A stretch of DNA of 64,000 bases from Mycoplana azooxidifex (GCF_014196765.1 NZ_JACIEE010000002.1:186001-250000); one strand, 5' to 3'; shown: positions 8,366 through 19,240, counted from the stretch's first letter. The notes: generated from the sequence alone by a model not told the origin. Numbers and translations are program-made.

Positions 8366-10315
8366 TCAGCCGGCCTTGTTGACGCGCATGTACCAGTCGA
8401 CCAGCCGGCGGACCTGCCGCTTGGTATAACCGCGATCGATCATGCGGCTGATGAATTCGGCGTGCTGCTTCTCGGTGGCGCTGTCCTTCTTCGAGCCGAA
8501 GCTGATCACCGGCAGCAGATCCTCCACCTGGCCGAACATCCGCTTCTCGATCACCTCTCGAAGCTTCTCGTAGCTGGTCCAGGAAGGATTGCGGCCGCTG
8601 TTCTTCGCCCGCGCCCGCAGCGTGAACTTCACCACCTCGTTGCGGAAGTCCTTCGGGTTGGCGATGCCGGCCGGCTTTTCGATCTGCGACAACTCGCTGT
8701 CGAGGATCTGCCGGTTGAGGATCTGGCCGGTGTCGGGATCCTTGAAGTCCTGGTCTTCCAGCCACGCGTCGGCATAGGCGATGTAGCGGTCGAACAGGTT
8801 CTGGCCGTACTCGCTGTAGGATTCCAGGTAGGCCTTCTGGATCTCGTGGCCGATGAACTCCGCATAGCGGCTGGCGAGTTCGGAGCGGATGAAGTCGAGA
8901 TAGGCGGCCTCGGTCTCCTTCGGATACTGTTCCCGTCGGATCGCCTGCTCGAGGATGTACATCAGGTGGACCGGGTCCGCGGCCACTTCCTTCGTGTCGT
9001 AGTTGAAGGTCTCCGACAACACCTTGAAGGCGAAGCGGGTGCTGACGCCCGTCATGCCCTCGTCGACGCCGGCGGCGTCGCGGTATTCCTGAACCGACTT
9101 CGCCTTGGGATCGACGTCCTTCAGGTTCTCGCCGTCATAGACCCGCATCTTGGTGTAGAGCGAGGAGTTCTCGTGCTGGGCGAGCCTTGTCGAGACGGTG
9201 AAGCGGCTGAGCGTTTCCAGCACTTCCGGCGCGCAGGGGTTCTTGGCGAGTTCGCTTTCGCGCAGGAGCTTCTCGTAGATCTGCCGCTCCTCGGTGACGC
9301 GCAGGCAGTAGGGTACCTTGACCACCAGAATGCGGTCGAGGAAGGCCTCGTTGTTCTTGTTATTCTTGAACTGCAGCCACTCGGACTCGTTGGAGTGCGC
9401 CAGCACGATGCCCTGATAGGGGAAGGCGCCGAAGTTCTCCGTGCCGTTGTAGTTGCCTTCCTGGGTCGCCGTCAAAAGCGGATGCAGCACCTTGATCGGC
9501 GCCTTGAACATCTCGACGAATTCCAGCAGTCCCTGTGTCGTCCGGTTGAGACCGCCCGAGTAGGAGTAGGCGTCCGGATCGGCCTGGCTGAAATTCTCGA
9601 GCTGGCGGATATCGACCTTGCCGACCAGCGCGGAGACGTCCTGGTTGTTCTCGTCGCCTGGTTCGGTCTTGGCGATCGCGATCTGCCTGAGCCGCGACGG
9701 CAGCATCTTGACGACGCTGAACTTGGAGATGTCGCCGCCGATCTCGTCCAGCCGCTTTGCCGCCCAGGGCGAAATCAGCCCGGTCAGGCGGCGGCGGGCA
9801 ATGCCGTACTTGTCTTCGAGAAGATCGGCCATGCGATCCGGATGAAAGAGCCCGAGCGGGCTCTCGAAGACAGGGCTGACCTTGCCGTCCACCATCAGCG
9901 TGTAGATCGGCTTCACTTCCATCAGCTTCTTCAGCCGTTCGGCCAGAGACGACTTGCCGCCGCCGACCGGGCCGAGCAGGTAGAGGATCTGCTTGCGCTC
10001 CTCCAGGCCCTGCGCCGCATAGCGGAAGTAGCCGACGATCCGCTCGATCGTGTCCTCCATGCCGTAGAATTCGGAGAACGCCGGATAGATCTTGATGGTA
10101 CGGTTGGAGTAGATGCGCCCGAGCCGTTCGTCGGCGCTGGTATCGATCAGGGTTGGCTCGCCGATGGCATCGACCATCCGCTCCTGGGCGGTGGCGTACA
10201 TGCTTTTGTCATCTCGGCACGCTAGGAGATATTCCTGAAGAGACATCTCCTCGTGCGCAGTGCTGGAGTAGATCTCAGAGAACAGATTGAAGACGTCGGA
10301 TTCACCCCTTTGCAT
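8366..10315 (-). CDS. prkA: PrkA family serine protein kinase
   Basis: 649 residues starting at MQRGESDVFN; the start is set by CGGGAG seven bases upstream of ATG 10315, although the frame continues 57 bases further. Residues 115-122 (GPVGGGKS) form the Walker A loop of the AAA-like PrkA N-terminal domain. The C-terminal half is the PrkA kinase-type region. The E. coli homologue YeaG is a stress and nitrogen-starvation kinase, and homologues occur widely with yeaH and spoVR. A GGAAC-N16-CGTT promoter lies 68-92 bases upstream, which fits control by the alphaproteobacterial general stress sigma factor. Confidence 0.95.
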   Translation of the reverse strand: MQRGESDVFNLFSEIYSSTAHEEMSLQEYLLACRDDKSMYATAQERMVDAIGEPTLIDTSADERLGRIYSNRTIKIYPAFSEFYGMEDTIERIVGYFRYAAQGLEERKQILYLLGPVGGGKSSLAERLKKLMEVKPIYTLMVDGKVSPVFESPLGLFHPDRMADLLEDKYGIARRRLTGLISPWAAKRLDEIGGDISKFSVVKMLPSRLRQIAIAKTEPGDENNQDVSALVGKVDIRQLENFSQADPDAYSYSGGLNRTTQGLLEFVEMFKAPIKVLHPLLTATQEGNYNGTENFGAFPYQGIVLAHSNESEWLQFKNNKNNEAFLDRILVVKVPYCLRVTEERQIYEKLLRESELAKNPCAPEVLETLSRFTVSTRLAQHENSSLYTKMRVYDGENLKDVDPKAKSVQEYRDAAGVDEGMTGVSTRFAFKVLSETFNYDTKEVAADPVHLMYILEQAIRREQYPKETEAAYLDFIRSELASRYAEFIGHEIQKAYLESYSEYGQNLFDRYIAYADAWLEDQDFKDPDTGQILNRQILDSELSQIEKPAGIANPKDFRNEVVKFTLRARAKNSGRNPSWTSYEKLREVIEKRMFGQVEDLLPVISFGSKKDSATEKQHAEFISRMIDRGYTKRQVRRLVDWYMRVNKAG

Positions 10316-10382
10316 GTTTGTCTCCCGAGACAACCGGCTGAAGTCGGATGGAATCAATGCCTGTGGAATCATTATACAGGAA

Positions 10383-10407
10383 AACGGATTTCATGGATGA
10401 ATGTTCC
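10383..10407 (-). promoter_or_regulatory. EcfG/RpoE2-type general stress promoter of prkA-yeaH-spoVR
   Basis: Read on the minus strand, GGAAC (10407-10403) and CGTT (10386-10383) are separated by exactly 16 bases, matching the general stress promoter consensus of alphaproteobacteria. The expected transcript start near 10373 leaves a leader of about 60 bases before prkA. A TATAAT hexamer at 10376-10371 has no good -35 partner. The -35 overlaps the 3' end of the small frame at 10391-10606. Confidence 0.8.
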
Positions 10408-10606
10408 TTTCACATAATTGGCATTCCGGGTGATTTGCGTGATCGAGGGTCGCAGGGACCGAGGCATCCGTCTCGTCGGAGGCGAAGCATTTCTGGCAGC
10501 CAGGGTTCTTGAGCAGAGACTCAGTGCGAACGGCCATGAAGAGCATTGAACACGTCTTTTCGGACCTTGCCAACCGCGCCCGGAAGATTGATTCGACCTG
10601 CGACAT
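10391..10606 (-). CDS. Possible small zinc-binding protein with two CxxC pairs
   Basis: 71 residues starting MSQVESIFRARLARSEKTC. The C-terminal half has two CxxC knuckles, CQKC at about 37-40 and CQLC at about 63-66, with 22 residues between them and a His-containing stretch (LDHANHPE). This is a plausible zinc-ribbon arrangement. No strong Shine-Dalgarno is visible before ATG 10606 and I see no EcfG-type promoter for it. It ends 75 bases before prkA on the same strand, and its last codons overlap the prkA promoter. I do not recognise a family. The spacing of the cysteines and the protein-like composition are the only support. Confidence 0.45.
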   Translation of the reverse strand: MSQVESIFRARLARSEKTCSMLFMAVRTESLLKNPGCQKCFASDETDASVPATLDHANHPECQLCERNIHP

Positions 10607-10769
10607 TTATGCGCACCCCGGCCGTACCGGTATCCGGGAACGATCCTGAAAATGCCCGCCATCTCTCCGCCGGTCGGCGCGCCAGCGCCCTGACGACGGT
10701 TTCGCCCGGCTCCGCCTCTGTGAAAAAATTCGCCACCGGTCGATATGCCGTCGAGGGTCGAAAACGGGC

Positions 10770-10794
10770 GGAACCATTGCCGCGAGATGTCGTT
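10770..10794 (+). promoter_or_regulatory. EcfG/RpoE2-type general stress promoter of the 86-aa gene
   Basis: GGAAC at 10770-10774 and CGTT at 10791-10794 with a 16-base spacer. The start codon of the 86-aa gene is 28 bases downstream, leaving room for a short leader that carries AAGGAG. Confidence 0.8.
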
Positions 10795-10822
10795 GACCTA
10801 GCGACGCAAGGAGACAAGTCAG

Positions 10823-11083
10823 ATGCAGGAAAATTCGAACCAGAAAGAGGTTGAGCGGCGGTCGCTGGCGGTGGAGAGCGCGCTGATCCTTCTCATCGGC
10901 GACCTCGCCACGCGAGGCATCGTTTCGGCCGAAGAGGCGGAAAACGTGCTCGCGACGATCGCCGGCAGCTCCGCCCTCTCGTCCGCCCACGCCTCGGGAG
11001 CCCGCACGCTCGTGAAGCAGTTGCGACGGTTGCGCCGTAACGACGGACTTTCCGCGCCCGGAGCGTCCTCGTTCAAGGCTTGA
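10823..11083 (+). CDS. Small hypothetical protein, probable general stress gene
   Basis: 86 residues, MQENSNQKEVERRSLAVESA at the start. ATG 10823 follows a strong AAGGAG by nine bases. The protein is predicted mostly helical: a helix rich in Ala/Ile/Leu (SALILLIGDLATRGIVS), a second helix (AEEAENVLATIAG) and a basic third (LVKQLRRLRRND). It has no signal peptide, no cysteines and no recognised domain. A GGAAC-N16-CGTT promoter directly upstream puts it in the general stress regulon by inference. It is followed by a bidirectional terminator at 11130-11157. Function unknown. Confidence 0.72.
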   Translation: MQENSNQKEVERRSLAVESALILLIGDLATRGIVSAEEAENVLATIAGSSALSSAHASGARTLVKQLRRLRRNDGLSAPGASSFKA

Positions 11084-11129
11084 GCAAATGCCGCTCGCTC
11101 GTACCCCCGACGGATACCGGAAAGCAGAA

Positions 11130-11157
11130 GCACGGCCGGGGTTGAACCCGGCCGTGC
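11130..11157. terminator. Bidirectional terminator hairpin
   Basis: Perfect 11-bp inverted repeat: GCACGGCCGGG at 11130-11140 and its complement at 11147-11157, with a 6-base loop. It lies between the converging 86-aa and 126-aa genes. No long T run follows on either side. Confidence 0.7.
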
Positions 11158-11179
11158 CTCACGCAGGGCTTGCCATCCT

Positions 11180-11581
<402 letters not shown>

Positions 11582-11590
11582 TCAGGATGG

Positions 11591-11616
11591 AACGTGCAGG
11601 CGAGGGGGCGGGTTCC
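11591..11616 (-). promoter_or_regulatory. EcfG/RpoE2-type general stress promoter of the 126-aa gene
   Basis: Minus strand: GGAAC at 11616-11612 and CGTT at 11594-11591 with a 17-base spacer. The gene starts 31 bases further on, at 11560. Confidence 0.75.
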
Positions 11617-11781
11617 GCAGCCCCGCTGGAACCGACCAACGGATTGTCCGCGCGGCGCTTTCTTCTGTCCCGTTGCCGCCGTTGCCCGACGAGATCATCT
11701 TCGGCGCCCGGCTTCGGTTGCTGCACAATTCGGTTGCCACTCCCGCATGCTGTTCCTACTATCGACCCCGTCCACCGGCCG

Positions 11782-11795
11782 TTGACAAAGATCAA
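11782..11795 (+). promoter_or_regulatory. FNR/FixK box upstream of the ABC exporter-phosphoketolase operon
   Basis: TTGACAAAGATCAA, a full match to TTGA-N6-TCAA, the FnrL/FixK/FNR consensus. Its centre is about 62 bases before the HlyD start, so a class II activator position (-41.5) would give a start site near 11830, just before the GGAGG ribosome-binding site. Confidence 0.75.
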
Positions 11796-11850
11796 GGTCG
11801 AGGAGCGCGCCGCCCGATAGGTCACTTGTGAACTTGGAGGACTTCGCCGG

Positions 11851-12912
11851 ATGACCAGGAAAGGGTGGATCGTCGCAGCCGTGCTGGCTGTCCTGGTAGT
11901 GGGGAGCTACTACGCCTGGACCACGCTGCGCGGATCGGGCCTGCCCGCGGGCATCGCCAGCGGCAACGGCCGCATAGAGGCTGTCGAGATCGACATCTCC
12001 TCCAAGATCGCCGGGCGCATTGCCGAGATTTTCGTCAACGAGGGCGATTTCGTCGAGGCCGGTCAGGAACTGGCGCGCATGGACACCGCCCAGCTGGTCG
12101 CCCGCAGGCGGCAGGCAGAGGCCGAGCTCGCGCGGGCGAAGGTCGGCGTCGAGACGGCCGACAGTCTCGTCAGGCAGCAGCAGGCGCAACTGGAGGCGGC
12201 GAGCGCCCTGATCGAACAGCGCGAGGCCGAGCTGAACGCCGCCGAGACGCGCCGCGATCGCTCCGAACAACTCCGGAAGAGCAACACCGTGTCGCAGCAG
12301 GTTCTGGACGACGACCGGGCGAACTATCAGGCCGCGGTCGCGACCGTGGCGGCTGCCAGGGCCCAGCAGGCCGCAGCCGAGGCTGCCGTCAGCAGCGCCA
12401 AGGCGCAGGTGATCGATGCCAAGGCGGCCGTGGAGGCGGCCGATGCGGCGATCGAGAGCATCGATGCCGATCTCGACGACAGCGTGCTGCGCTCCCCCCG
12501 GCGCGGACGCGTCCAGTATCGGGTGGCGCAGCCCGGCGAAGTGCTGTCCGCCGGCGGCCGGGTTCTCAACCTCGTCGACCTGACCGATGTGTCGATGACC
12601 TTCTTCCTGCCGACCGAAGATGCCGGCCGCGTCGCCCTCGGCAGCGAGGTCCGCCTCGTACTCGATGCGATCCCGCAATATGTCGTGCCGGCCAAGGCCA
12701 CGTTCGTCGCCGACGTCGCCCAGTTCACGCCCAAGACCGTCGAGACGCAGGAGGAGCGGCTGAAGTTGATGTTCCGCGTCAAGGCGCGCATCGAGCCGGA
12801 GCTGCTGGAAAGATACATCAAGCAGGTGAAGACCGGGCTTCCGGGCATGGCCTACGTCAAGGTCGCCCCCGACGCCGAGTGGCCGGATTGGCTCGGAAAC
12901 GTCGTGAAATGA
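11851..12912 (+). CDS. HlyD-family periplasmic adaptor (membrane fusion protein) of an ABC exporter
   Basis: 353 residues. A single N-terminal membrane helix (about 5-25) is followed by a biotinyl-lipoyl half motif ([18 protein letters not shown]), a long Ala/Gln/Glu-rich coiled-coil hairpin (about 75-205) and the second lipoyl half ([19 protein letters not shown]). The beta-barrel part follows. This is the layout of YhiI/YbhG-type adaptors, which link inner-membrane ABC exporters to an outer-membrane channel. TTGGAGG precedes the ATG. Its stop overlaps the start of the next gene (ATGA), so the two are translationally coupled. It is the first gene of the operon behind the FNR/FixK box. Confidence 0.92.
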   Translation: MTRKGWIVAAVLAVLVVGSYYAWTTLRGSGLPAGIASGNGRIEAVEIDISSKIAGRIAEIFVNEGDFVEAGQELARMDTAQLVARRRQAEAELARAKVGVETADSLVRQQQAQLEAASALIEQREAELNAAETRRDRSEQLRKSNTVSQQVLDDDRANYQAAVATVAAARAQQAAAEAAVSSAKAQVIDAKAAVEAADAAIESIDADLDDSVLRSPRRGRVQYRVAQPGEVLSAGGRVLNLVDLTDVSMTFFLPTEDAGRVALGSEVRLVLDAIPQYVVPAKATFVADVAQFTPKTVETQEERLKLMFRVKARIEPELLERYIKQVKTGLPGMAYVKVAPDAEWPDWLGNVVK

Positions 12913-15677
12913 GCACCGCGCGCGTCGGAGCAGACGCGGCGATCGTCGCGCGGATCAGCGACGTGGGCCTGTCCTACGGCAAGACGCGCGCGCTGGGCGG
13001 CATCACGCTCGACATCCCCGCCGGCTGCATGGTCGGACTGATCGGCCCCGACGGCGTCGGCAAGTCGAGCCTGCTGTCGCTGATCGCCGGCGCGCGTGCG
13101 ATGCAAGGCGGGCATGTAGAGGTGCTCGGCGGCGATATCGCCGACAGCCGCCACCGCCGCCTGACCTCGCCGCGCATCGCCTTCATGCCGCAGGGGCTCG
13201 GCAAGAACCTCTACCCGACGCTGTCGGTGTTCGAGAATGCCGATTTCTTCGGCGGCCTGTTCGGGCAGGGCGCGCAGGAGCGCAAGGCGCGTATCGGCTC
13301 CCTTCTGCAAAGCACCGGCCTTGGTCCCTTCGCCGATCGCCCGGCCGGAAAGCTCTCCGGCGGCATGAAGCAGAAACTCGGCCTCTGCTGCGCGCTGATC
13401 CACGATCCCGACCTTCTGATCCTCGACGAACCGACCACCGGCGTCGACCCATTGTCGCGGCGGCAGTTCTGGGAACTGATCGATCAGATCCGCAAGGACC
13501 GGCCGGGCATGAGCGTGATCGTCTCCACCGCCTATATGGAGGAGGCCGCACGCTTCGACTGGTTGGTGGCGATGGACGCGGGCAGGGTGCTTGCGACGGG
13601 GACGCCGGCGGAACTGCTCGAGCGAACCGGCACCACCAACCTCGACGCCGCCTTCGTGGCGCTTCTGCCGGAGGAGAAGCGCCGCGGCCATGTCGAGCTT
13701 TCGATCCCGCCGCGAAACGCCGGCGCGGACGAGGACATCGCGATCGAGGCGGAACACCTGACGATGCGCTTCGGCGACTTCACCGCCGTCAGCGACGTCA
13801 GCTTCCGCATCCCCCGTGGCGAGATCTTCGGCTTCCTCGGTTCCAACGGCTGCGGCAAGACGACAACGATGAAGATGCTGACCGGGCTCCTGCCGGCGAG
13901 CGAGGGCACGGCGCGCCTGTTCGGCCACGAGGTGGACCCGAAGGACATGGCCGTGCGCCGGCGCATCGGCTACATGTCGCAGGCCTTCTCGCTCTACACG
14001 GAGCTGTCGGTCCGGCAGAACCTCGAGCTGCACGCCCGCCTGTTCGAGATGCCGGAGGCGGCCATTCCCGATCGCATCGCCGAGATGGCAAGGCGCTTCG
14101 ATCTGACGGACGTGATGGACGCCATGCCCGATGCCCTGCCGCTCGGCATCCGCCAGCGCCTTTCGCTCGCCGTCGCCATGGTCCATTCGCCGGAGATCCT
14201 GATCCTCGACGAGCCCACCTCCGGCGTCGATCCCGTCGCCCGCGACGGCTTCTGGAACATCCTGGCCGACCTGTCGCGCAAGGACGACGTGACGATCTTC
14301 GTCTCCACGCACTTCATGAACGAGGCGGCCCTCTGCGACCGCATCTCGCTGATGCATGCCGGCAAGGTGCTGGTCAGCGATACGCCGGAAAACATCGTGA
14401 AGATGCGCAAGGCGGACAACCTCGAGCAGGCCTTCGTGGAATATCTCGAAGACGCGATCGGCGAGACCGGCACGGCGGCGGCCGGCGCCTCCGCGCCGCC
14501 GGCGGACCTTGCCTCCGATGCCGCCGCTGCGCAGGCGCGCGCCAAACGCTTTTTCGATTTCGGGCGCATGTTCGCCTATACGCGGCGGGAGACGCTGGAG
14601 CTCAGGCGCGATCCCATCCGCGCGACGCTGGCCCTGATCGGCAGCCTCGTCATGATGTTCGTCGTCGGCTACGGCATCAATCTCGACGTGGAGGACCTGA
14701 CCTTCGCCGTCCTCGACCGCGACGACACGACGATCAGCCGCGACTACACGCTGCAGATCGCCGGATCCCGCTACTTCATCGAGAAGCCGCCGATCACCGA
14801 CTACAACGACATGGACCGGCGCCTGCGCAGCGGGGAGATCAGCCTGGCGATCGAGATCCCGCCGGGTTTCGGCCGGGACGTCGCGCGGGGCGAGAACGCC
14901 GAGGTCAGCGCCTGGATCGATGGCGCCATGCCGACGCGCGCCGAGACGGTGCGCGGCTACGTGCAGGGCATGCACGCGACCTGGCTGGCGCAGAAGGCCC
15001 GCGAGCTCTACGGCAGTGCTGCGTCCGCCGGGAGCTACGCCATCGAGATCCGCTACCGCTACAATCCCGACGTCCAGAGCGTGGTGGCGATCGTGCCGGC
15101 GATCATGCCGATCCTGCTGCTGATGATCCCCTCCATGCTGACCGTCTTGAGCGTGGTGCGCGAGAAGGAACTGGGCTCGATCATCAATTTCTACGTGACG
15201 CCGGTGACCCGCTTCGAGTTCCTGCTGGGCAAGCAACTGCCCTATGTCGTCCTCGCCGCCCTCAACGTCGTCATGCTGACCGCCTTTGCCATCTTCGTCT
15301 TCCGCGTGCCGTTCACGGGAAGCTTCCTGGTCTTCGGGACGGCGGCGCTTCTCTATGTCATCGTCACGACCAGCATGGGGCTGGTCATCTCGACGTTCAT
15401 CAACAGCCAGATCGCTGCGATCTTCGGCACGGCGCTGCTCACCCTCGTTCCGGCCGTCCAGTATTCCGGCATGATCGATCCGGTGTCGTCTCTACAGGGG
15501 TTCGGCGCCTTCATCGGCAACATCTTCCCGACCACCTATTTCGTCACCATCTCGCGCGGCTCGTTCTCCAAGGCGCTGGGCTTCGCCGACCTCGCTCCTT
15601 CCTTCGTGCCGCTCCTGATCGCGATTCCCGTGCTGCTCGGGCTCGGTGCCGCCTTCCTCAAGAAGCAGGCGACGTGA
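12909..15677 (+). CDS. ABC exporter with two fused ATPase domains and an ABC-2 permease (RbbA/YhiH-like)
   Basis: 922 residues, about the length of RbbA/YhiH. The first ATPase has GPDGVGKS at 46-53 and [11 protein letters not shown]; the second has GSNGCGKT and a degenerate signature ([10 protein letters not shown]), each with an LILDEPT Walker B. After a low-complexity Ala/Pro linker, an ABC-2 permease follows: a first helix ([19 protein letters not shown]), a periplasmic domain and five or so C-terminal helices. It probably exports a lipid-like or drug-like compound together with the HlyD adaptor and the separate permease downstream; the substrate is unknown. The first domain has the variant GPDGVGKS rather than the usual GPNGAGKS, as in relatives of this family. 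Confidence 0.92.
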   Translation: MSTARVGADAAIVARISDVGLSYGKTRALGGITLDIPAGCMVGLIGPDGVGKSSLLSLIAGARAMQGGHVEVLGGDIADSRHRRLTSPRIAFMPQGLGKNLYPTLSVFENADFFGGLFGQGAQERKARIGSLLQSTGLGPFADRPAGKLSGGMKQKLGLCCALIHDPDLLILDEPTTGVDPLSRRQFWELIDQIRKDRPGMSVIVSTAYMEEAARFDWLVAMDAGRVLATGTPAELLERTGTTNLDAAFVALLPEEKRRGHVELSIPPRNAGADEDIAIEAEHLTMRFGDFTAVSDVSFRIPRGEIFGFLGSNGCGKTTTMKMLTGLLPASEGTARLFGHEVDPKDMAVRRRIGYMSQAFSLYTELSVRQNLELHARLFEMPEAAIPDRIAEMARRFDLTDVMDAMPDALPLGIRQRLSLAVAMVHSPEILILDEPTSGVDPVARDGFWNILADLSRKDDVTIFVSTHFMNEAALCDRISLMHAGKVLVSDTPENIVKMRKADNLEQAFVEYLEDAIGETGTAAAGASAPPADLASDAAAAQARAKRFFDFGRMFAYTRRETLELRRDPIRATLALIGSLVMMFVVGYGINLDVEDLTFAVLDRDDTTISRDYTLQIAGSRYFIEKPPITDYNDMDRRLRSGEISLAIEIPPGFGRDVARGENAEVSAWIDGAMPTRAETVRGYVQGMHATWLAQKARELYGSAASAGSYAIEIRYRYNPDVQSVVAIVPAIMPILLLMIPSMLTVLSVVREKELGSIINFYVTPVTRFEFLLGKQLPYVVLAALNVVMLTAFAIFVFRVPFTGSFLVFGTAALLYVIVTTSMGLVISTFINSQIAAIFGTALLTLVPAVQYSGMIDPVSSLQGFGAFIGNIFPTTYFVTISRGSFSKALGFADLAPSFVPLLIAIPVLLGLGAAFLKKQAT

Positions 15678-15678
15678 C

Positions 15679-16791
15679 ATGAAGCTCGCCAATATCTACC
15701 GGCTGGGGATCAAGGAACTGTGGGGGCTGGCGCGCGACCCGGTGCTCCTGATCCTCATCGTCTATTCCTTCTCGCTGTCGATCTATTCCGCCTCCAACGC
15801 GACGCCCGAGACGCTGAACCATGCGGCGATCGCGATCGTCGACGAGGACGAATCCCCGGTGTCCTCGCGCATCATAACGGCCTTCTACCCGCCGCTCTTC
15901 TCCGTGCCGAAGCTGATCGACCAGGCGGAGATGGACAGCCGCATGGACGCCGGCCTCGATACCTTCGCACTCGACATCCCGCCGAACTTCCAGCGCGACC
16001 TGCTGGCTGGCCGGTCGCCTTCGATCCAGCTCAACATCGATGCCACGCGCATGTCGCAGGCGTTTTCCGGCGGCGGCTACGTACAGTCGATCGTCTCCGG
16101 CGAGATCGACGAGTATCTGAACCGCCATCGCGGCACGGCCGACGTCCCCGTCGATCTCGTGCTGCGCGCGGCCTTCAACCCACAGCTCGACAAGGGCTGG
16201 TTCATGCCGATCTCCAACGTCATCACCTCCATCACCATGCTGTCGATCATCCTGACGGGCGCGGCGCTGATCCGCGAGCGCGAGCACGGCACGATCGAAC
16301 ACCTGCTGGTGATGCCGGTCACCCCGACGGAGATCATGGTCAGCAAGATCTGGTCGATGGGGCTCGTCGTCCTCGTCGCCTCCGCGCTCTCGCTTCTCGT
16401 CGTCGTGCGCCTCATCCTCGACGTTCCGCTGCAGGGTTCGTTCGCGCTCTTCCTGGCGGGGACCGCGCTGCAGCTCTTCGCCACCACCTGCATGGGTATC
16501 TTCCTCGCCACCGTCGCCGGCACCATGCCGCAGTTCGGCCTGCTGCTGATGCTCGTGCTCCTTCCCTTGCAAGTTCTTTCCGGCGCGATGACGCCGCGCG
16601 AGAGCATGCCGGAATTCATCCAGACGCTGATGCTTGCGGCACCGAACACGCATTTCGTCATCCTCGCCCAGTCGATCCTGTTTCGCGGGGCAGGGATCTC
16701 GGTCGTATGGCCGCAGTTCCTGGCACTGTCGGTGATCGGGGCTGTCTTCTTCTTTTTCTCGCTGCGCCGCTTCCGGCAGTTCCTGCGCTAG
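15679..16791 (+). CDS. ABC-2 type permease (YhhJ-like)
   Basis: 370 residues. One N-terminal helix (PVLLILIVYSFSLSIYSA), a large periplasmic domain, then five helices from about 175 onward, ending in FFFFSLRRFRQFLR. It starts one base after the preceding stop, so the three genes form one transcript. With the fused exporter it makes a YhiI-RbbA-YhhJ-type system: two permease halves, two ATPases and one adaptor. An outer-membrane partner is not encoded here. Function in small-molecule export is inferred from family. Confidence 0.9.
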   Translation: MKLANIYRLGIKELWGLARDPVLLILIVYSFSLSIYSASNATPETLNHAAIAIVDEDESPVSSRIITAFYPPLFSVPKLIDQAEMDSRMDAGLDTFALDIPPNFQRDLLAGRSPSIQLNIDATRMSQAFSGGGYVQSIVSGEIDEYLNRHRGTADVPVDLVLRAAFNPQLDKGWFMPISNVITSITMLSIILTGAALIREREHGTIEHLLVMPVTPTEIMVSKIWSMGLVVLVASALSLLVVVRLILDVPLQGSFALFLAGTALQLFATTCMGIFLATVAGTMPQFGLLLMLVLLPLQVLSGAMTPRESMPEFIQTLMLAAPNTHFVILAQSILFRGAGISVVWPQFLALSVIGAVFFFFSLRRFRQFLR

Positions 16792-16852
16792 GAGGCATGG
16801 CCGCAAGCGGACCGTTCGCCTTTTCCGATACCGGTAGATGAGGAGACATTCG

Positions 16853-19240
16853 ATGACACCGAAGACCACCGGACCTCAAAGGCAACCGCTGGACGCCGCC
16901 GAGACCGCCCTGATCGACCGCTACTGGCGTGCGGCGAACTATCTGTCGGTCGGGCAGATCTACCTGCTCGACAATCCGCTGCTGCGCGAGCCGCTGAAGG
17001 CCGAACACATCAAGCCGCGCCTGCTCGGGCACTGGGGCACGACGCCGGGCCTGAACTTCATCTACGCACACTTGAACCGCATCATCCGCGCCCGCGACGC
17101 CGATGTCATCTATGTCTGCGGCCCCGGCCATGGCGGGCCGGGCATGGTCGCCAACACCTATCTGGAGGGCACCTACAGCGAGATCTATCCCGAGATCGCC
17201 GAAGGCGAGAAGGGCATGCAGAAGCTCTTCAAGCAGTTCTCCTTCCCCGGCGGCGTGCCGAGCCATGTGGCGCCGGAGACGCCGGGCTCCATCCACGAGG
17301 GCGGTGAGCTCGGCTATGCGCTGGTCCATGCCTATGGCGCCGCCTTCGACAATCCCGATCTCGTCGTCGCCTGCGTCATCGGTGACGGTGAGGCGGAGAC
17401 GGGTCCGCTTTCCGGCAGCTGGCAGTCGCACAAGTTCCTCAATGCCGCCCGCGACGGCGCGGTGCTGCCGATCCTGCATCTCAACGGCTACAAGATCGCA
17501 AACCCCACCGTCCTCGCCCGCATGGGCGACGAGGACCTGAGGAGCCTCTTTACCGGCTACGGCTACCAGCCCTTCTTCGTCGAGGGGCACGAGCCGCAGA
17601 AGATGCATGCCCGCATGGCCGAGGTGCTGGACGAGGCGTTCGATACGATCGCCGGCATCCAGGCCGACGCGCGTGCGGGCAGGGCGGGGCATGCTTGCCC
17701 GCGCTGGCCGATGATCGTGCTGCGCAGCCCCAAGGGCTGGACCGGGCCGAAGGAGGTGGACGGCCTGAAGGTGGAGGACTTCTGGCGCTCGCACCAGGTC
17801 CCCGTCTCCAATTGCCGCGGCGACGATGCGCACCGCAAAATCCTCGAGGACTGGATGCGCAGCTACGACCCGGAGGACCTGTTCGATGCATCCGGAAAGT
17901 TGAAGGACGAGTTGCGGGCGCTGGTGCCGGAAGGTACCCGTCGCATGGGGGCGAACCCGCATGCCAATGGCGGCCTGTTGCGGCGCGAGCTGGAGGTGCC
18001 CGACTTCCGCGACTATGCCATCGCCGTCGAAGGCCCGGGGCGAAAGGGAGGCCAGTCGACCAAGGTGCTCGGCACCTACCTGCGCGACGTGATGCGGCTG
18101 AACGAGAAGCATGCGAACTTCCGCGTCTTCGGCCCCGACGAGACGGAATCGAACCGCCTCGGCGATGTCTTCCAGGCGACGAGCCGCGTCTGGATGGAGG
18201 ATATCCGCCCCTACGACGTCCATCTCTCGCCGGACGGGCGCGTCATGGAGGTGCTGAGCGAGCATCTCTGCCAGGGCTGGCTGGAGGGCTACCTGCTCAC
18301 CGGCCGGCACGGCTTCTTCTCTTGCTACGAAGCCTTCATCCACATCATCGATTCCATGTTCAACCAGCACGCCAAGTGGCTGCAGGTCTCGCGCGAGCTG
18401 CCCTGGCGCAAGCCGGTGTCGTCGCTGACCTACCTTCTCACCTCCCATGTCTGGCGGCAGGACCACAACGGCCTCAGCCACCAGGATCCCGGCTTCATCG
18501 ATCTCGTCGCCAACAAGAAGGCCGATATCGTCCGCATCTACCTGCCGCCGGACGCCAACACGCTCCTGTGGGTCGGCGACCATTGCCTGAAGACCTACGA
18601 CCGGATCAACGTCATCGTCGCCGGCAAGCAGCCCGAGCCGCAATGGCTCTCGATGGACGAGGCGATCCGCCATTGCGAGGCGGGCATGGGCAAGTGGGAC
18701 TGGGCCAGCAACGACGAGGGTGGCGAGCCGGACGTGGTCATGGCCTGCGCCGGCGACGTGCCGACCATGGAGACGCTGGCGGCGGTCGATCTTCTGCGCG
18801 AACATGTGCCCGACCTGAAGATCCGCGTCGTCAACGTGGTCGACCTCTTGGCGCTGCAGCCGCAGTATCGCCACCCGCACGGCCTCGACGATGCAGCCTT
18901 CGACGCCCTGTTCACGAAAGACCGGCCGGTGGTCTTCGCCTACCACGGCTATCCCTACCTGATCCACCGGCTGACCTACAAGCGGACCAACCACGACAAC
19001 ATTCACGTGCACGGCTTCGTCGACGAGGGCACGACGACGACACCCTTCGACATGACCGTCATGAACGAGCTGGACCGCTACCACCTGGCGCTGGCCGCCC
19101 TAAAGTGGGTGCCGGGGCTGGAGGCGCGCGCGCCGGAGGTGGTGGCCGAACTGCAGGGCAGGCTCGACGCGCACCACCACTATGTCCGCGCCTATGGCGA
19201 CGACATGCCGGAGATCCGCGACTGGGTCTGGAATCGGTAG
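16853..19240 (+). CDS. xfp: Xylulose-5-phosphate/fructose-6-phosphate phosphoketolase
   Basis: 795 residues, the standard length. It splits xylulose 5-phosphate (or fructose 6-phosphate) with phosphate into acetyl phosphate and a C3 or C4 sugar phosphate, using thiamine diphosphate. Landmarks are [18 protein letters not shown] near the start, GPGHGGPG, and the ThDP motif [17 protein letters not shown] 16853 was chosen because GAGGAGA lies six bases upstream; an ATG 15 bases earlier is less likely. It follows the permease by 61 bases on the same strand, so it probably shares the FNR/FixK-controlled transcript. Acetyl phosphate could feed acetate kinase for ATP under low oxygen; no ackA is present in the window. 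Confidence 0.96.
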   Translation: MTPKTTGPQRQPLDAAETALIDRYWRAANYLSVGQIYLLDNPLLREPLKAEHIKPRLLGHWGTTPGLNFIYAHLNRIIRARDADVIYVCGPGHGGPGMVANTYLEGTYSEIYPEIAEGEKGMQKLFKQFSFPGGVPSHVAPETPGSIHEGGELGYALVHAYGAAFDNPDLVVACVIGDGEAETGPLSGSWQSHKFLNAARDGAVLPILHLNGYKIANPTVLARMGDEDLRSLFTGYGYQPFFVEGHEPQKMHARMAEVLDEAFDTIAGIQADARAGRAGHACPRWPMIVLRSPKGWTGPKEVDGLKVEDFWRSHQVPVSNCRGDDAHRKILEDWMRSYDPEDLFDASGKLKDELRALVPEGTRRMGANPHANGGLLRRELEVPDFRDYAIAVEGPGRKGGQSTKVLGTYLRDVMRLNEKHANFRVFGPDETESNRLGDVFQATSRVWMEDIRPYDVHLSPDGRVMEVLSEHLCQGWLEGYLLTGRHGFFSCYEAFIHIIDSMFNQHAKWLQVSRELPWRKPVSSLTYLLTSHVWRQDHNGLSHQDPGFIDLVANKKADIVRIYLPPDANTLLWVGDHCLKTYDRINVIVAGKQPEPQWLSMDEAIRHCEAGMGKWDWASNDEGGEPDVVMACAGDVPTMETLAAVDLLREHVPDLKIRVVNVVDLLALQPQYRHPHGLDDAAFDALFTKDRPVVFAYHGYPYLIHRLTYKRTNHDNIHVHGFVDEGTTTTPFDMTVMNELDRYHLALAALKWVPGLEARAPEVVAELQGRLDAHHHYVRAYGDDMPEIRDWVWNR

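Noticed and set aside
10371-10376. TATAAT before prkA as a sigma-70 promoter
   Set aside because: There is no -35 at 16-18 bases, and the EcfG-type element fits better.
12852-19084. Long minus-strand frames opposite the ABC exporter and phosphoketolase
   Set aside because: They are shadows; the plus-strand genes carry complete ATPase and ThDP motifs and are coupled.
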